Positions 1 through 7,086 of a DNA stretch of 64,000 nucleotides are shown here, piece by piece. A program made the position numbers and the translations under genes. The DNA comes from Ktedonobacter sp. SOSP1-85. Lineage in GTDB: Bacteria; Chloroflexota; Ktedonobacteria; Ktedonobacterales; Ktedonobacteraceae. Each line of letters opens with the position of its first letter. Within the stretch, counting starts at the first letter, position 1. The notes under the pieces were generated by a model, which was not told where the DNA came from, did not search any database, and saw only the letters and a list, made by a program, of their open reading frames with translations. Where the stretch lies: NCBI RefSeq assembly GCF_016587415.1, contig NZ_BNJI01000001.1:1-64000 (forward strand), read 5' to 3'.

Positions 1-507
1 CACATCCGCGCCAGTCCCAACAAGGTGAGGCCCTTGCAGAAGACGAGCCTGTGCGCCATCGCCGCCGGGCACCTCAAAGATCAACACCTGCCCCTTGAGA
101 TTGAGAGCCGTAAAATGGGTTGGCACATGGGGATCCAACTCATGGCCCACGATGTGATCGACCTGCGTCGTTCGCGGATAGCCATAGCGAACGTTGTCAA
201 TGAGCGTGCCACTCCCATTCATCGCCACAGATCCGACAAGCGCCAGAAGCAACGCACACAACATGCCTAGCCCAAGGGGCAGGAGCCAGCTCCCTCCTCG
301 CGACGTTTTCGGCTCTGCCGCCGCCTCCCGCACGAATTCTGGCACCTCTTCGGGTGTCGTGGGACGCCGCGCTCGCGCTTTGGCAAACTGAGAGGCGCGC
401 GCCGTCTGAACCGCTGGTGCTTTGGCGGGCGAGGGCCTCGGACGGCGACGCACAACAAGGCTGCGTGGCGCCAGACGAGGCTCCTCTCCCTCGATGATTG
501 CAGGCAT
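1..507 (-). CDS. Conserved membrane-anchored protein, copy 1 (3' end outside window)
   Basis: The frame is open from the ATG at 507 to the window edge (169 codons), with a good ribosome site (aaaggaggg) just upstream. The first ~70 residues are rich in Arg, Pro and Ala and probably cytoplasmic. One hydrophobic segment lies near residues 73-94, followed by an exported domain containing VRYGYPRTTQVDH and FEVPGGDGAQ. A second copy at 9464-10087 differs by few residues and shows the full length, 207 aa. I know this type of protein only as an unnamed family in Chloroflexota accessory regions, and its function is unknown. The frame is intact in both copies, which argues it is a real gene rather than repeat debris. 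Confidence 0.75.
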   Translation of the reverse strand, partial: MPAIIEGEEPRLAPRSLVVRRRPRPSPAKAPAVQTARASQFAKARARRPTTPEEVPEFVREAAAEPKTSRGGSWLLPLGLGMLCALLLALVGSVAMNGSGTLIDNVRYGYPRTTQVDHIVGHELDPHVPTHFTALNLKGQVLIFEVPGGDGAQARLLQGPHLVGTGADV

Positions 508-820
508 ACTGGTTCCCTCCTTTGAGAAGCAAAGCACAACAAGGACGAAGAAGAAATAGAGAGGCCTGAGCAATCGCGAAGAGGGGGGAACAGCATTCGT
601 TCACACCAAGCATACCTGAGCCAGAGGCAAACGCACAACCCACTTTTCCACGAAGTTTTCCAGGGGGGTGTGCACGAATTGTGCAGAGCTTCGCCAACGT
701 TGGAGACAACAGCAGTCAGGACAGCAACCAGGAAAGGATGGATATCGACTCATCCTGTCTCACTCCCAACCCCATACAGAAACAGCTCTTCCACACATTT
801 CCGCGCTTTTCTCTCGGGGA

Positions 821-849
821 TTGCACATCGCGGCATTTCATGCTACAGT
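821..849 (+). promoter_or_regulatory. Sigma70-like promoter, copy 1
   Basis: TTGCAC at 821-826 and TACAGT at 844-849 are separated by 17 bp. The same promoter is kept at 10400-10428. It would start a plus-strand transcript near 855 that runs to the terminator at 1213-1241. Confidence 0.55.
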
Positions 850-853
850 AAAG

Positions 854-1241
854 ATGAAAAGAGGCATTCGTCCATGGTGTGAATGCCTGCCCCAGGCGTC
901 AAAGGAAGCAGGCGCCATTTTTCACGGGGACAGAGAGAGAGCCCCGCAAACAGACACGCAACTGACGAGAGAAGCAGATGATTTCTCTCGTCAGTTGCGG
1001 ACCAGACACGGCTGATCAGCACATCACTGATCATGTCGAGCATCCCTTTGGCTCTTCGCCTTTCGAGGCAAGAAGGAGAAAGCGTGGAGAGAGCACTGCA
1101 ATGGTTCTGCCCCCCGTCTCTCCATGCTGCGTGAGATTCGACGGCTCTAGAGTTTCACCGCCCCCTTGATTTTTTCGCGATACTCAGGTATACTTTCTAG
1201 GTCAGCTTTTTTGAGAGATCCACATTGATCTCTCTTTTTTT
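854..1241 (+). ncRNA. Candidate small RNA or leaderless 53-aa ORF
   Basis: A promoter, a ~390-nt body and a rho-independent terminator form a complete transcription unit present in both A repeats. The body contains a perfect 16-bp hairpin (958-973 with 983-998, 9-nt loop). A 53-codon ORF (854-1015) begins almost at the predicted start site with no ribosome site. Its two differences from the other copy that I can see (Glu to Gln, His to Gln) both change the protein. That gives no sign of selection on coding, so I favour a structured RNA. Nothing like a known RNA family was recognised. Confidence 0.4.
1213..1241 (+). terminator. Rho-independent terminator, copy 1
   Basis: The stem gagagatc/gatctctc (1213-1220 with 1227-1234) is followed by a run of T to 1241. 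It ends the plus-strand transcript starting near 855. Confidence 0.75.
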
Positions 1242-1245
1242 GTGC

Positions 1246-1680
1246 CCTCTTCCTCACAGCACATCTCATCAAATCGAGGCAGGAGACCCCCGCATTCATG
1301 CGCGGGGAGGAATGCCGAGTCCTTTTCAGGCGCATGGGTGGCGGGGCCTGCCCTCTCCTTTCCGGTTTTCCTGTGTTGCCTAAGAAGAGATGTGTAGATG
1401 TTCGCGAACAGGTCAGCACAAAGGCACTCCTCTGACTCAAGAGAAACTGTTTGTGATGCATGGATACCTGCATCGGTCGAACTGTTCAGCATGCACGGAT
1501 CGGCATGAGGGCCAACGCCCTGTACGCTAGCTCAACCTGTGTACCCTTTTCCGTGTGGGGCGACTTCCTCCAGGAAGTGGCGGTTGGTTGAACCGCTTGT
1601 CACCCGTCCTAGTGGTGTTCAGGTTTGTCCTGAAGGCTAACGTATCCTTCCCTGATCCACGGGTAGGCGTGAGGAGAGAT
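1246..1680. other. Stretch with no recognisable gene
   Basis: No reading frame here resembles a protein I know. The segment joins repeat A1 to the left end of the IS605-like element. The part from ~1500 is rich in short inverted repeats and may belong to the element's left end. Confidence 0.4.
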
Positions 1681-1864
1681 ACAAGCCCCCGGCTTTAGCC
1701 GTGGGGTCTGGTGACTCTCGTGCATTGTACATCTGTCGGCTTCTTCAGCAGTCTCATCGCGTATCTTTATCAAAACGGGCCGTAAAACCCCTGGCTTTAG
1801 CCATGGGGATAGAAGGCCCGTTCCTTGTTTTGGGGCGGATAGGGAGGTGAAATATCCCCCTGTC

Positions 1865-1887
1865 TTGTAGTGCAATATATGCTACAA
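1865..1887 (+). promoter_or_regulatory. Inverted repeat upstream of the RHH-like gene
   Basis: TTGTAG and CTACAA are separated by 11 bp and lie 9 bp before the ATG of the small ribbon-helix-helix-like gene. An operator for that protein is plausible by analogy with self-regulated RHH repressors. No experimental support is visible. Confidence 0.35.
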
Positions 1888-1895
1888 TGTAATAC

Positions 1896-2060
1896 ATGAA
1901 AGACAAAACACCAACGAGTATCCGTCTGAGTGACGAAGGCAAGCGATTGCGTAAGTTGTTCGCAGAGAAATTAGGAATTAGTGAAAGTGCTGTCATCGAG
2001 ATCGCACTGAGAAGACTTGCTGAATGGGAGGGTGTGAAGCGTGGGCCTGAAAACCTTTAA
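1896..2060 (+). CDS. Small ribbon-helix-helix (CopG/Arc-like) protein upstream of tnpB
   Basis: This 54-residue frame opens MKDKTPTSIRLSDEGKRLRK and continues with an amphipathic helix pair (KLGISESAVIEIALRRLAEWEG). Its length and its beta-strand then helix-helix layout fit the RHH DNA-binding fold. It overlaps the GTG start of tnpB (2041) by 20 bp in another frame, which suggests translational coupling. It may repress the element through the inverted repeat at 1865-1887. The sequence shows no toxin partner. The RHH call rests on pattern only. Confidence 0.6.
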   Translation: MKDKTPTSIRLSDEGKRLRKLFAEKLGISESAVIEIALRRLAEWEGVKRGPENL

Positions 2061-3214
2061 ATACCGCCTCTATCCCACCAAAGTGCAATCTGAGAAGCTC
2101 GATTGGACCCTTGCCAGATGTTGCGAGTTGTACAATGCCGCTTTACAAGAGCGTCGTGAGATGTACAAGTACACGGGCAAAGGCACTACCTACAACGCAC
2201 AAGCCAACCAACTCGCCTTCGATCAAGGAGATCAGGGAAGAGTACAAGGGCATCCACTCTCAAGTCTTGCAGGATACGCTTAAGCGAGTGCAGGGAGCAT
2301 TTAAAGCCTTCTTTCGCCGTGTGAAGGAAGGCAAGACACCGGGCTACCCCAGGTTTCAAAGCAGAAACCGCTATGATAGCTTCACCTATCCACAAGCAGG
2401 CTTCTCACTTGAGAACGGGTGTCTAGCCTTGTCCAAGATAGGGCATGTGAAGATCAAACTGCATCGCAAGGTGCTAGGGACCATCAAAACCTGCTCCATC
2501 AAGAGGGAGGAACATTGCTGGTACGCCTGCCTAGCCTGTGAAGTGGAGGCGATGCCACGCACGCCTTACACCGATGAGGCAGTGGGTATTGATCTGGGTG
2601 TTTCCAAGCTAGCAACCCTCTCCACTGGTGACGTGATTGAAAACCCCAAACACTATCGACGTGTAGAGAAGAAGCTTGCCAAAGCACAGCAGGCCCTTGC
2701 GAGAAAGAAACGAGGGTCCAAGAGACGGAAGAAGGCCGTACAGCGTGTGGCGAAGCTTCACAGGAAGGTGAGAAATCAGCGCAATGACTACTTGCACCAG
2801 TGGTCACGGCGTCTAGTGAACACCTATGAAACCATCGTGTTTGAGGATATCGCGCCTGCCAATCTCTCCAGACGGGCAAAGCCCAAACAAGATGAAGAGA
2901 CAGGCAAGTCTCTTCCTAATGGGGCCAGTGCGAAATCTGGCTTGAATAAAAGTATATTGGATGCTGGTTGGAGTCAATTCATCGCCTTCTGTCAGTACAA
3001 AGCTGAGAACGCTGGTACGGTACAGGGGGTAAAGGTTGACCCTCGTATGACCAGCCAAGTGTGTAGCGGTTGTGGGACGGTTCGCAAGAAGACGCTCTCT
3101 GAGAGGTGGCACTCTTGCGAATGTGGCTGTGATCTGGATCGTGACCACAATGCTGCCAGAAACATCAAAGCTCTTTGGCTCGGACGGAGCCTTCAGGAAG
3201 TGCAAGCCTCCTGA
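2041..3214 (+). pseudogene. tnpB: TnpB RNA-guided nuclease of IS605 group, frameshifted
   Basis: TnpB is the RuvC-like nuclease guided by the omega RNA made from the element's right end. The N-terminal part (GLKTFKYRLYPTKVQ..., 2041 to ~2215) is in one frame. The rest, from NSPSIKEIREEYKG, is in another frame and ends at 3214. One extra base near 2214-2219 (caactcgccttcg) explains the switch. All RuvC landmarks are present: Asp in GIDLGVSKLAT, Glu in VFEDIAPANLS and Asp in DLDRDHNAARNI. A zinc knuckle (CSGCG then CECGC) lies before the last. The full product would be ~390 aa, normal for TnpB. Probably inactive unless the shift is a sequencing error. Confidence 0.85.
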
Positions 3215-3245
3215 GAAGCCCCCGGCTTGAGCCGTGGGGAGTCGT
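3130..3245 (+). ncRNA. Probable omega-RNA scaffold and right end of the IS605 element
   Basis: In IS605 elements the guide RNA comprises the 3' part of tnpB and the right-end hairpin, with the guide taken from the flank. Here the hairpin at 3215-3241 follows the tnpB stop at once, and the flank from ~3246 would act as guide. The extent is inferred from the family, not from a visible promoter. Confidence 0.4.
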
Positions 3246-3985
3246 CACACCCGTTCTCACCCGCACGCACCGGCATCACTCTCAGCAGATGTCGATAGAT
3301 CGCGTCCCCGACCGCCTCAGAACATTGCCGACTGATATCACGACGGTCGACCCAGCGAAAATGACTTCCGAAGAACGCTCGCACTCGCTGCAGGGCCTCT
3401 ATGACGGTGCTCGCGTCTACCAACGTGGGCACTTCAAACGGCTCGCACATCTGCTCAGCGATCGTCATAGGACCAGCAAACCACACCGCATACGCCGACT
3501 CCTCACGAAACTGTCCCGTCTTGAGCACTTCCACCAGCCCTCGTCCCGTGACCAGGCCAAGGCCAACCACGATCTCCGGCCAACTCTTCATCTCTAGGAG
3601 TTCTTCCGCTTTGGACAGCAAGGCCGATGCCTTCGACAGCAGGAGGGGTTCCCTCCCTCGCTGCTCCTGCTCGCGCGCGCCCATTCATCTGCATCCATTC
3701 GGCCTCGGGCACATTCAAATATTTGAGCGCCAGGTGTTCTCGGCTTCCCGATTTCGGATCCATCCACCCATTCTCCTGCGTCACCACCAGCGTTTCTCGA
3801 ATCCGATTGCGCGTCTGCGTTAACGGGTTCCGCAGCGAGTTCGCTTTCCTCAGACTGGGGCGCTGACGCCATCCCTCCAATTCCTCTTCACACAAGCGCT
3901 TGATTTGCTCCTCCTGCCCCACTCCCAGTGGGACCAGCGCAGGCAACAACACCTCCCAGCGTTCTTCTAACCACCTGCTCACCAT
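3246..3985 (-). pseudogene. Telomere-resolvase-like tyrosine recombinase, second paralogue, truncated and frameshifted
   Basis: The start is ATG 3985, with aaggag nearby. The N-terminal ~100 residues (WLEERWEVLLPALVPL..., EWMQMNGR) align with the intact 612-aa protein encoded at 7087-8925. The frame then shifts within a CG-rich run near 3675 and continues REQEQRGREPLLL to WPEIVVGLGLVTGRGLVEVL. VTGRG matches the first catalytic Arg motif CTGRR of the intact paralogue. The IS605-like element cuts the gene near 3246, so the HxxR and Tyr parts are missing and not found beyond the element. It lies directly after tnsC, where tniQ/tniR genes sit in Tn5053-type elements, and overlaps the 95-aa ORF. 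Confidence 0.7.
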
Positions 3986-4175
3986 CGGTTTCCTTACTCC
4001 TTCTTCCAAGCCACATCCAATCATCGCTCACAAACACCTTGATCTCTCCATCCTCTCCATACCACCACAGCATGATATTGTTGGCGAAATCAAAAATTGA
4101 GCTTGCAACAGGAGATAATCTCTCCACTGTTTGAGCTAGGGAAGTTAATTCGCCAACAATATCAGCATCAGGCAC
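3888..4175 (-). CDS. Short ORF between tnsC and the truncated recombinase, unknown
   Basis: It starts with GTG at 4175, touching the stop of tnsC, and runs 95 codons. The first ~65 residues (DIVGELTSLAQTVERLSP, MLWWYGEDGEIKVF) read like a small soluble protein. The last 30 overlap the recombinase gene and look like a shadow frame. I do not recognise the family. A 15-bp perfect inverted repeat falls inside its first half. Coupling to tnsC favours translation, but the gene itself is uncertain. Confidence 0.35.
   Translation of the reverse strand: MPDADIVGELTSLAQTVERLSPVASSIFDFANNIMLWWYGEDGEIKVFVSDDWMWLGRRSKETDGEQVVRRTLGGVVACAGPTGSGAGGANQALV
4074..4163. promoter_or_regulatory. 15-bp perfect inverted repeat between tnsC and the recombinase gene
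   Basis: gatattgttggcgaa (4074-4088) is the exact reverse complement of 4149-4163, with a 60-bp spacer. It lies inside the short ORF after tnsC. It could be an operator, an RNA hairpin or an old recombination site. Confidence 0.5.
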
Positions 4176-5092
4176 TACCGATTCCTTTCTTGCAGGGCGT
4201 GCACATTCTTTTCCGTCAACAAACGGGCCTGCGCTTCTTCAATATCGTCACGAGTTACCGTGAATGGCCCGTCACGACGGGCCAGAGAGTCAAGATGCGT
4301 CAATATCAAATAGATCTTGCTCAAATTTCCCCGGGTTTTCTCCAGACAGACATCCAACGCTGACTCTTCAATGGAGAGCCCCAATGCTCGCACTTGCTCT
4401 CGAATGAACACGGATGCATCCGCTTTGCTCGCTGCACAAAACTCATGCAACACTCCCACTCGTGACGCTACAGGATGTTGGTTCAGCAACGTCTTGGCAT
4501 AATCCGTCCGACCCAGTAACACCAATCCAATCGGATACCGATCAAACAGATCGCGCAGCACCTCCAGGCTGATATGCGAACAACGATCCACCTCATCCAC
4601 CACCAACAAATCCACACCCTCAACCCGCACCCGTCCAGATCTCGGCACCGTCTCTTGCACCACGCTTCCGGCTGCCTCAGCAATCATCTGCAACCCCCAG
4701 AGCAACATCGCCAGGTCCTGCTCAATGTTCTTTGGCGTCGCTGTCGCTCTCGGCGTATAAAATGCGGTTCGCGGCATGGGCACGTCAGACGAAAATTCAG
4801 GAGACACCACCACCCCATTCCCCCACAATAACGGTTCAAAATACTCCCACTGCGCATAGTGACGCGCTGCGCTGGTCTTTCCTACCCCTGAGGCTCCCAG
4901 GCAGACGCTGATAGAGCGATAGCGCCTCGCCGCTTCACACACCTGCACAAAACGCCGATATTCCACTGTGTCCGCAAACGCCGAACGCACCGGAAATGGT
5001 TCCCACCGACTCATCTCTGCTCCTTGCCGCAGCGGATGAGCCACTGGTTGGGCCGCCGCAACGTCTCTCCCCTCAATCTTCTCGTTCTTCAT
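4175..5092 (-). CDS. tnsC: TnsC/TniB-like AAA+ transposition regulator
   Basis: TnsC/TniB ATPases form filaments on target DNA and hand the site to the DDE transposase. The 305-aa frame is intact. It has Walker A GASGVGKTS (residues ~67-75), Walker B LLVVDEVDR (~163-171), a sensor-like GLVLLGRTD (~189-197) and a C-terminal helical lid. The ATG at 5092 overlaps the end of tnsB (5073), as is usual in Tn7/Tn5053-type operons. The next genes are the short ORF and the broken recombinase. Length is nearer TniB (~300) than Tn7 TnsC (~550). No tnsA, tnsD or clear tniQ is adjacent, so target selection is unexplained. Confidence 0.88.
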   Translation of the reverse strand: MKNEKIEGRDVAAAQPVAHPLRQGAEMSRWEPFPVRSAFADTVEYRRFVQVCEAARRYRSISVCLGASGVGKTSAARHYAQWEYFEPLLWGNGVVVSPEFSSDVPMPRTAFYTPRATATPKNIEQDLAMLLWGLQMIAEAAGSVVQETVPRSGRVRVEGVDLLVVDEVDRCSHISLEVLRDLFDRYPIGLVLLGRTDYAKTLLNQHPVASRVGVLHEFCAASKADASVFIREQVRALGLSIEESALDVCLEKTRGNLSKIYLILTHLDSLARRDGPFTVTRDDIEEAQARLLTEKNVHALQERNR

Positions 5093-6675
5093 CGTACCAT
5101 CCTCTTCTCCTTCGGCTTCCTCCCTCAGTCGCTGGCGGCAATGATGTCACTCCTGCCTCCTTCATGGATCCCACCTGCTCCGATCGCTCCTCCTCTCTTC
5201 TCCCCTGTTCTAACGCATGCTTCGCATACTGCACGTCCGCACGATAACGCTTCACCACCTCTTTGCGCTCTCGCAGCACCTTGCCCACTCGCTTGCGCCG
5301 CTTCGTTCGCGCTGCCACCAGGTCCTGGTACGTCATCTCCTCTCCTCCTCGTTCCACGCACTGTGCCTCACACAGCAACCGCTCCCTTCCTCCAGTGTCA
5401 GCCACATATACACGCACCGCGGCCAGACACATCGGATCGTATCGAATGGTCACCGCATCTCCCACATACTCCCCAAGCAGCGCATGTTGATACCACGCCC
5501 CCTCAAATCGAATTCCCTCCTGGTGCACTTTATACCGGCGCCTCGGGTGCAATAACAACAGATCCAATTGCTCCTCGTTTTCCGGCAGTCGGGGCAGCAC
5601 TCCACTTCTGAGCCAACGTTCCTCAGGGGCCATCTGCGTCTCCGTATGCACTCGCTTCTGATAGGTCTCCAGCAGCCAGTTGCGCAGAATCGTCTCCAGT
5701 TCTTCCAGCGTCAAACACGCTTCCTTCTTCGCACACGCATTGATTTCCCCCTGCTCTCTCAGATCTTTCACCACTGGCGCGTACCCAGGCAACCGAGCTC
5801 ACAGCATCTCCTCCATCGTGCGAAAAAATCGTTCGATCTTCCCCCTCCCTCGTGGCTTGCCCACCTGCGAAAACACCAATCCCATTTTCAGATCAATCGA
5901 CACCGCCTCCAGATGCTTCGACCGAAAATCTGCCCCATGATCGCTATAAAATCGCTCCGGGATCCCACAGATCTGCCAGCGCGGATCTTCCTTCACCCCA
6001 ATCGCCTGCCGCAAGGCCAGACTCGTTTGAGAACTCGTTGGCGTCTTCCAGCCCAGTTGATACCCGGCGATCGCTCGGCTATAGTCATCCAAAATCACCG
6101 TCACCCACGGCTTGGCTCGCTCTCCCTTCCCACCATCCCCCTTGCACAGATAGATGCACAACTTACAATGATCTGCCTGCCAGATCCGATTTGCTCTCGA
6201 CGCTTCTCGCCGATAGAGCACGTCAAACGTCTCTCGGTACCCCGTTGGTCCCTCCCTCGCCAACGTTTTCACGTCCTCCGGCAATCCACGCACAATGCGA
6301 TACACTTGTCCATAACTGGGCTGCGGCCAGTCTTTCACCCTTGCCACCTCACTCACCAGCGCGTGAATCGCACCCGACTTCCCGCTCAATCCTCTCCAGC
6401 CCCAGTCCCTCAATGAGTGCGATCAACTCCTCCGGCACACCTCGCACCTGCCCTCGATCTGCACGCCCTCCTGGCGCCAGACCGCTCAGCCCCTTTTCCC
6501 GATACACTCGCATCCAGCGCTGCACCCTCGACAAGGACACCTGCTGCTCTCTGGCCACCCACGACTGCGTCATCCCCTCTTCCAGACAGGGTCGCAGCAA
6601 CGCATACCGCTCCAGCGCACACTCTCGCTGCCTCGGCGTTAACCCCGCCAACTTCACCGACAGCTCTTCTTCCAT
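5073..6675 (-). pseudogene. tnsB: TnsB/TniA-like DDE transposase, one frameshift and one nonsense codon
   Basis: The gene would encode ~530 aa of a retroviral-integrase-type transposase. The N-terminus (6675 to ~6390) carries the helix-turn-helix REQQVSLSRVQRWMRVYREK. The frame then shifts near 6385-6390. The catalytic core continues in ORF 6413-5799, with DDE residues in IWQADHCK, FYSDHGADF and GRGKIERFF. A TGA at 5799-5801 interrupts it, after which the same frame resumes (TTG 5792) with the Mu-type beta-barrel (HQEGIRFEGAWYQ, VGDAVTIRYDP) and a basic tail. A related copy at 52.1-53.4 kb shows coding sequence at the stop position. Both lesions look like decay. Confidence 0.85.
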
Positions 6676-6845
6676 CCCCTTTCCTTCCTCCTCCTCATTC
6701 TCACCTCATTCTCACCTCTCCCTCGCATTTCTCCCACTCTATCGAGCAAAACATACTCTGTCAATCAATACACGTGACACTATCTTCATACTTCACTCTA
6801 TTCATAACAATGTATGTACATCACGAGACAAAAAAACGGAATCAA

Positions 6846-6887
6846 TTTCTCCACTCTTTCACGCACTTCTTTCTCCACTCTTTCACG
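6846..6887. repeat. Two direct repeats upstream of tnsB (possible transposase sites)
   Basis: The 18-bp tttctccactctttcacg occurs at 6846-6863 and again at 6870-6887 (24-bp spacing). Ends of Tn7-like elements carry several ~22-bp TnsB sites near the tnsB gene, so these are candidates. Confidence 0.4.
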
Positions 6888-6889
6888 AA

Positions 6890-7030
6890 GCGACCTGTTT
6901 TTCCCCTACGCTCGAGGCCTCCTTCATCCCGCTTCTCAGCCTCTCACATCATTTCATTTAGTGACTATATGAAATACACTCCCTTCACAGAATTCGCAAA
7001 CATATCCTTCATCTTTCATAAAAATTTACA
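6890..7030. other. Putative tnsB-side transposon end, conserved with copy 3
   Basis: About 130 bp ending in aaatttaca (7030) is similar to 55440-55575, upstream of the third tnsB remnant. Read from outside it begins TGTAAATTT, which fits the TG...CA termini of this transposase superfamily. The opposite end was not found. Confidence 0.45.
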
Positions 7031-7058
7031 AGCCAGAGAGCAGATTTCCTCTGGCTTG
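7021..7058 (-). terminator. Terminator of the protelomerase-like gene
   Basis: The stem caagccagag/ctctggcttg (7029-7038 with 7049-7058) is followed on the minus strand by a T-rich tract. It ends transcription of the gene at 7087-8925 and overlaps the putative transposon end by 2 bp. Confidence 0.65.
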
Positions 7059-7086
7059 CTCCTTCTCTCGCTCTTTGCCAACCAGG

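Larger units (their letters stand above)
1..1245. repeat. Long direct repeat A1
   Basis: Positions 1 to ~1060 match 9581 to ~10640 almost base for base (constant offset 9580, one-base gap near 585). Similarity resumes at the terminator (1185-1245 against 10757-10830). The unit holds the membrane protein gene on the minus strand and a promoter, hairpin and terminator on the plus strand. The two copies flank the tnsB/tnsC/recombinase block. Confidence 0.9.
1683..3245 (+). mobile_element. IS605-group element: RHH-like gene plus tnpB, no tnpA
   Basis: Three versions of one imperfect hairpin (cccccggcttgagccgtggg type) mark the element: 1683-1707, 1786-1808 and 3215-3241. Such subterminal hairpins are typical of IS200/IS605 ends, and the last one follows the tnpB stop directly. 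No Y1 (HUH) transposase is present, so the element would need one in trans. It sits inside the minus-strand recombinase gene 3246-3985, whose remaining codons do not continue on the other side. Confidence 0.65.

Noticed and set aside
197..709. 170-aa minus-strand ORF over copy 1 of the membrane protein
   Set aside because: It is a shadow in another frame; the frame starting at 507 matches the complete copy at 9464-10087.
5852..6961. Long plus-strand Ser/Pro/His-rich ORF opposite tnsB
   Set aside because: Low-complexity antisense of a GC-rich gene; no ribosome site and no recognisable domain.
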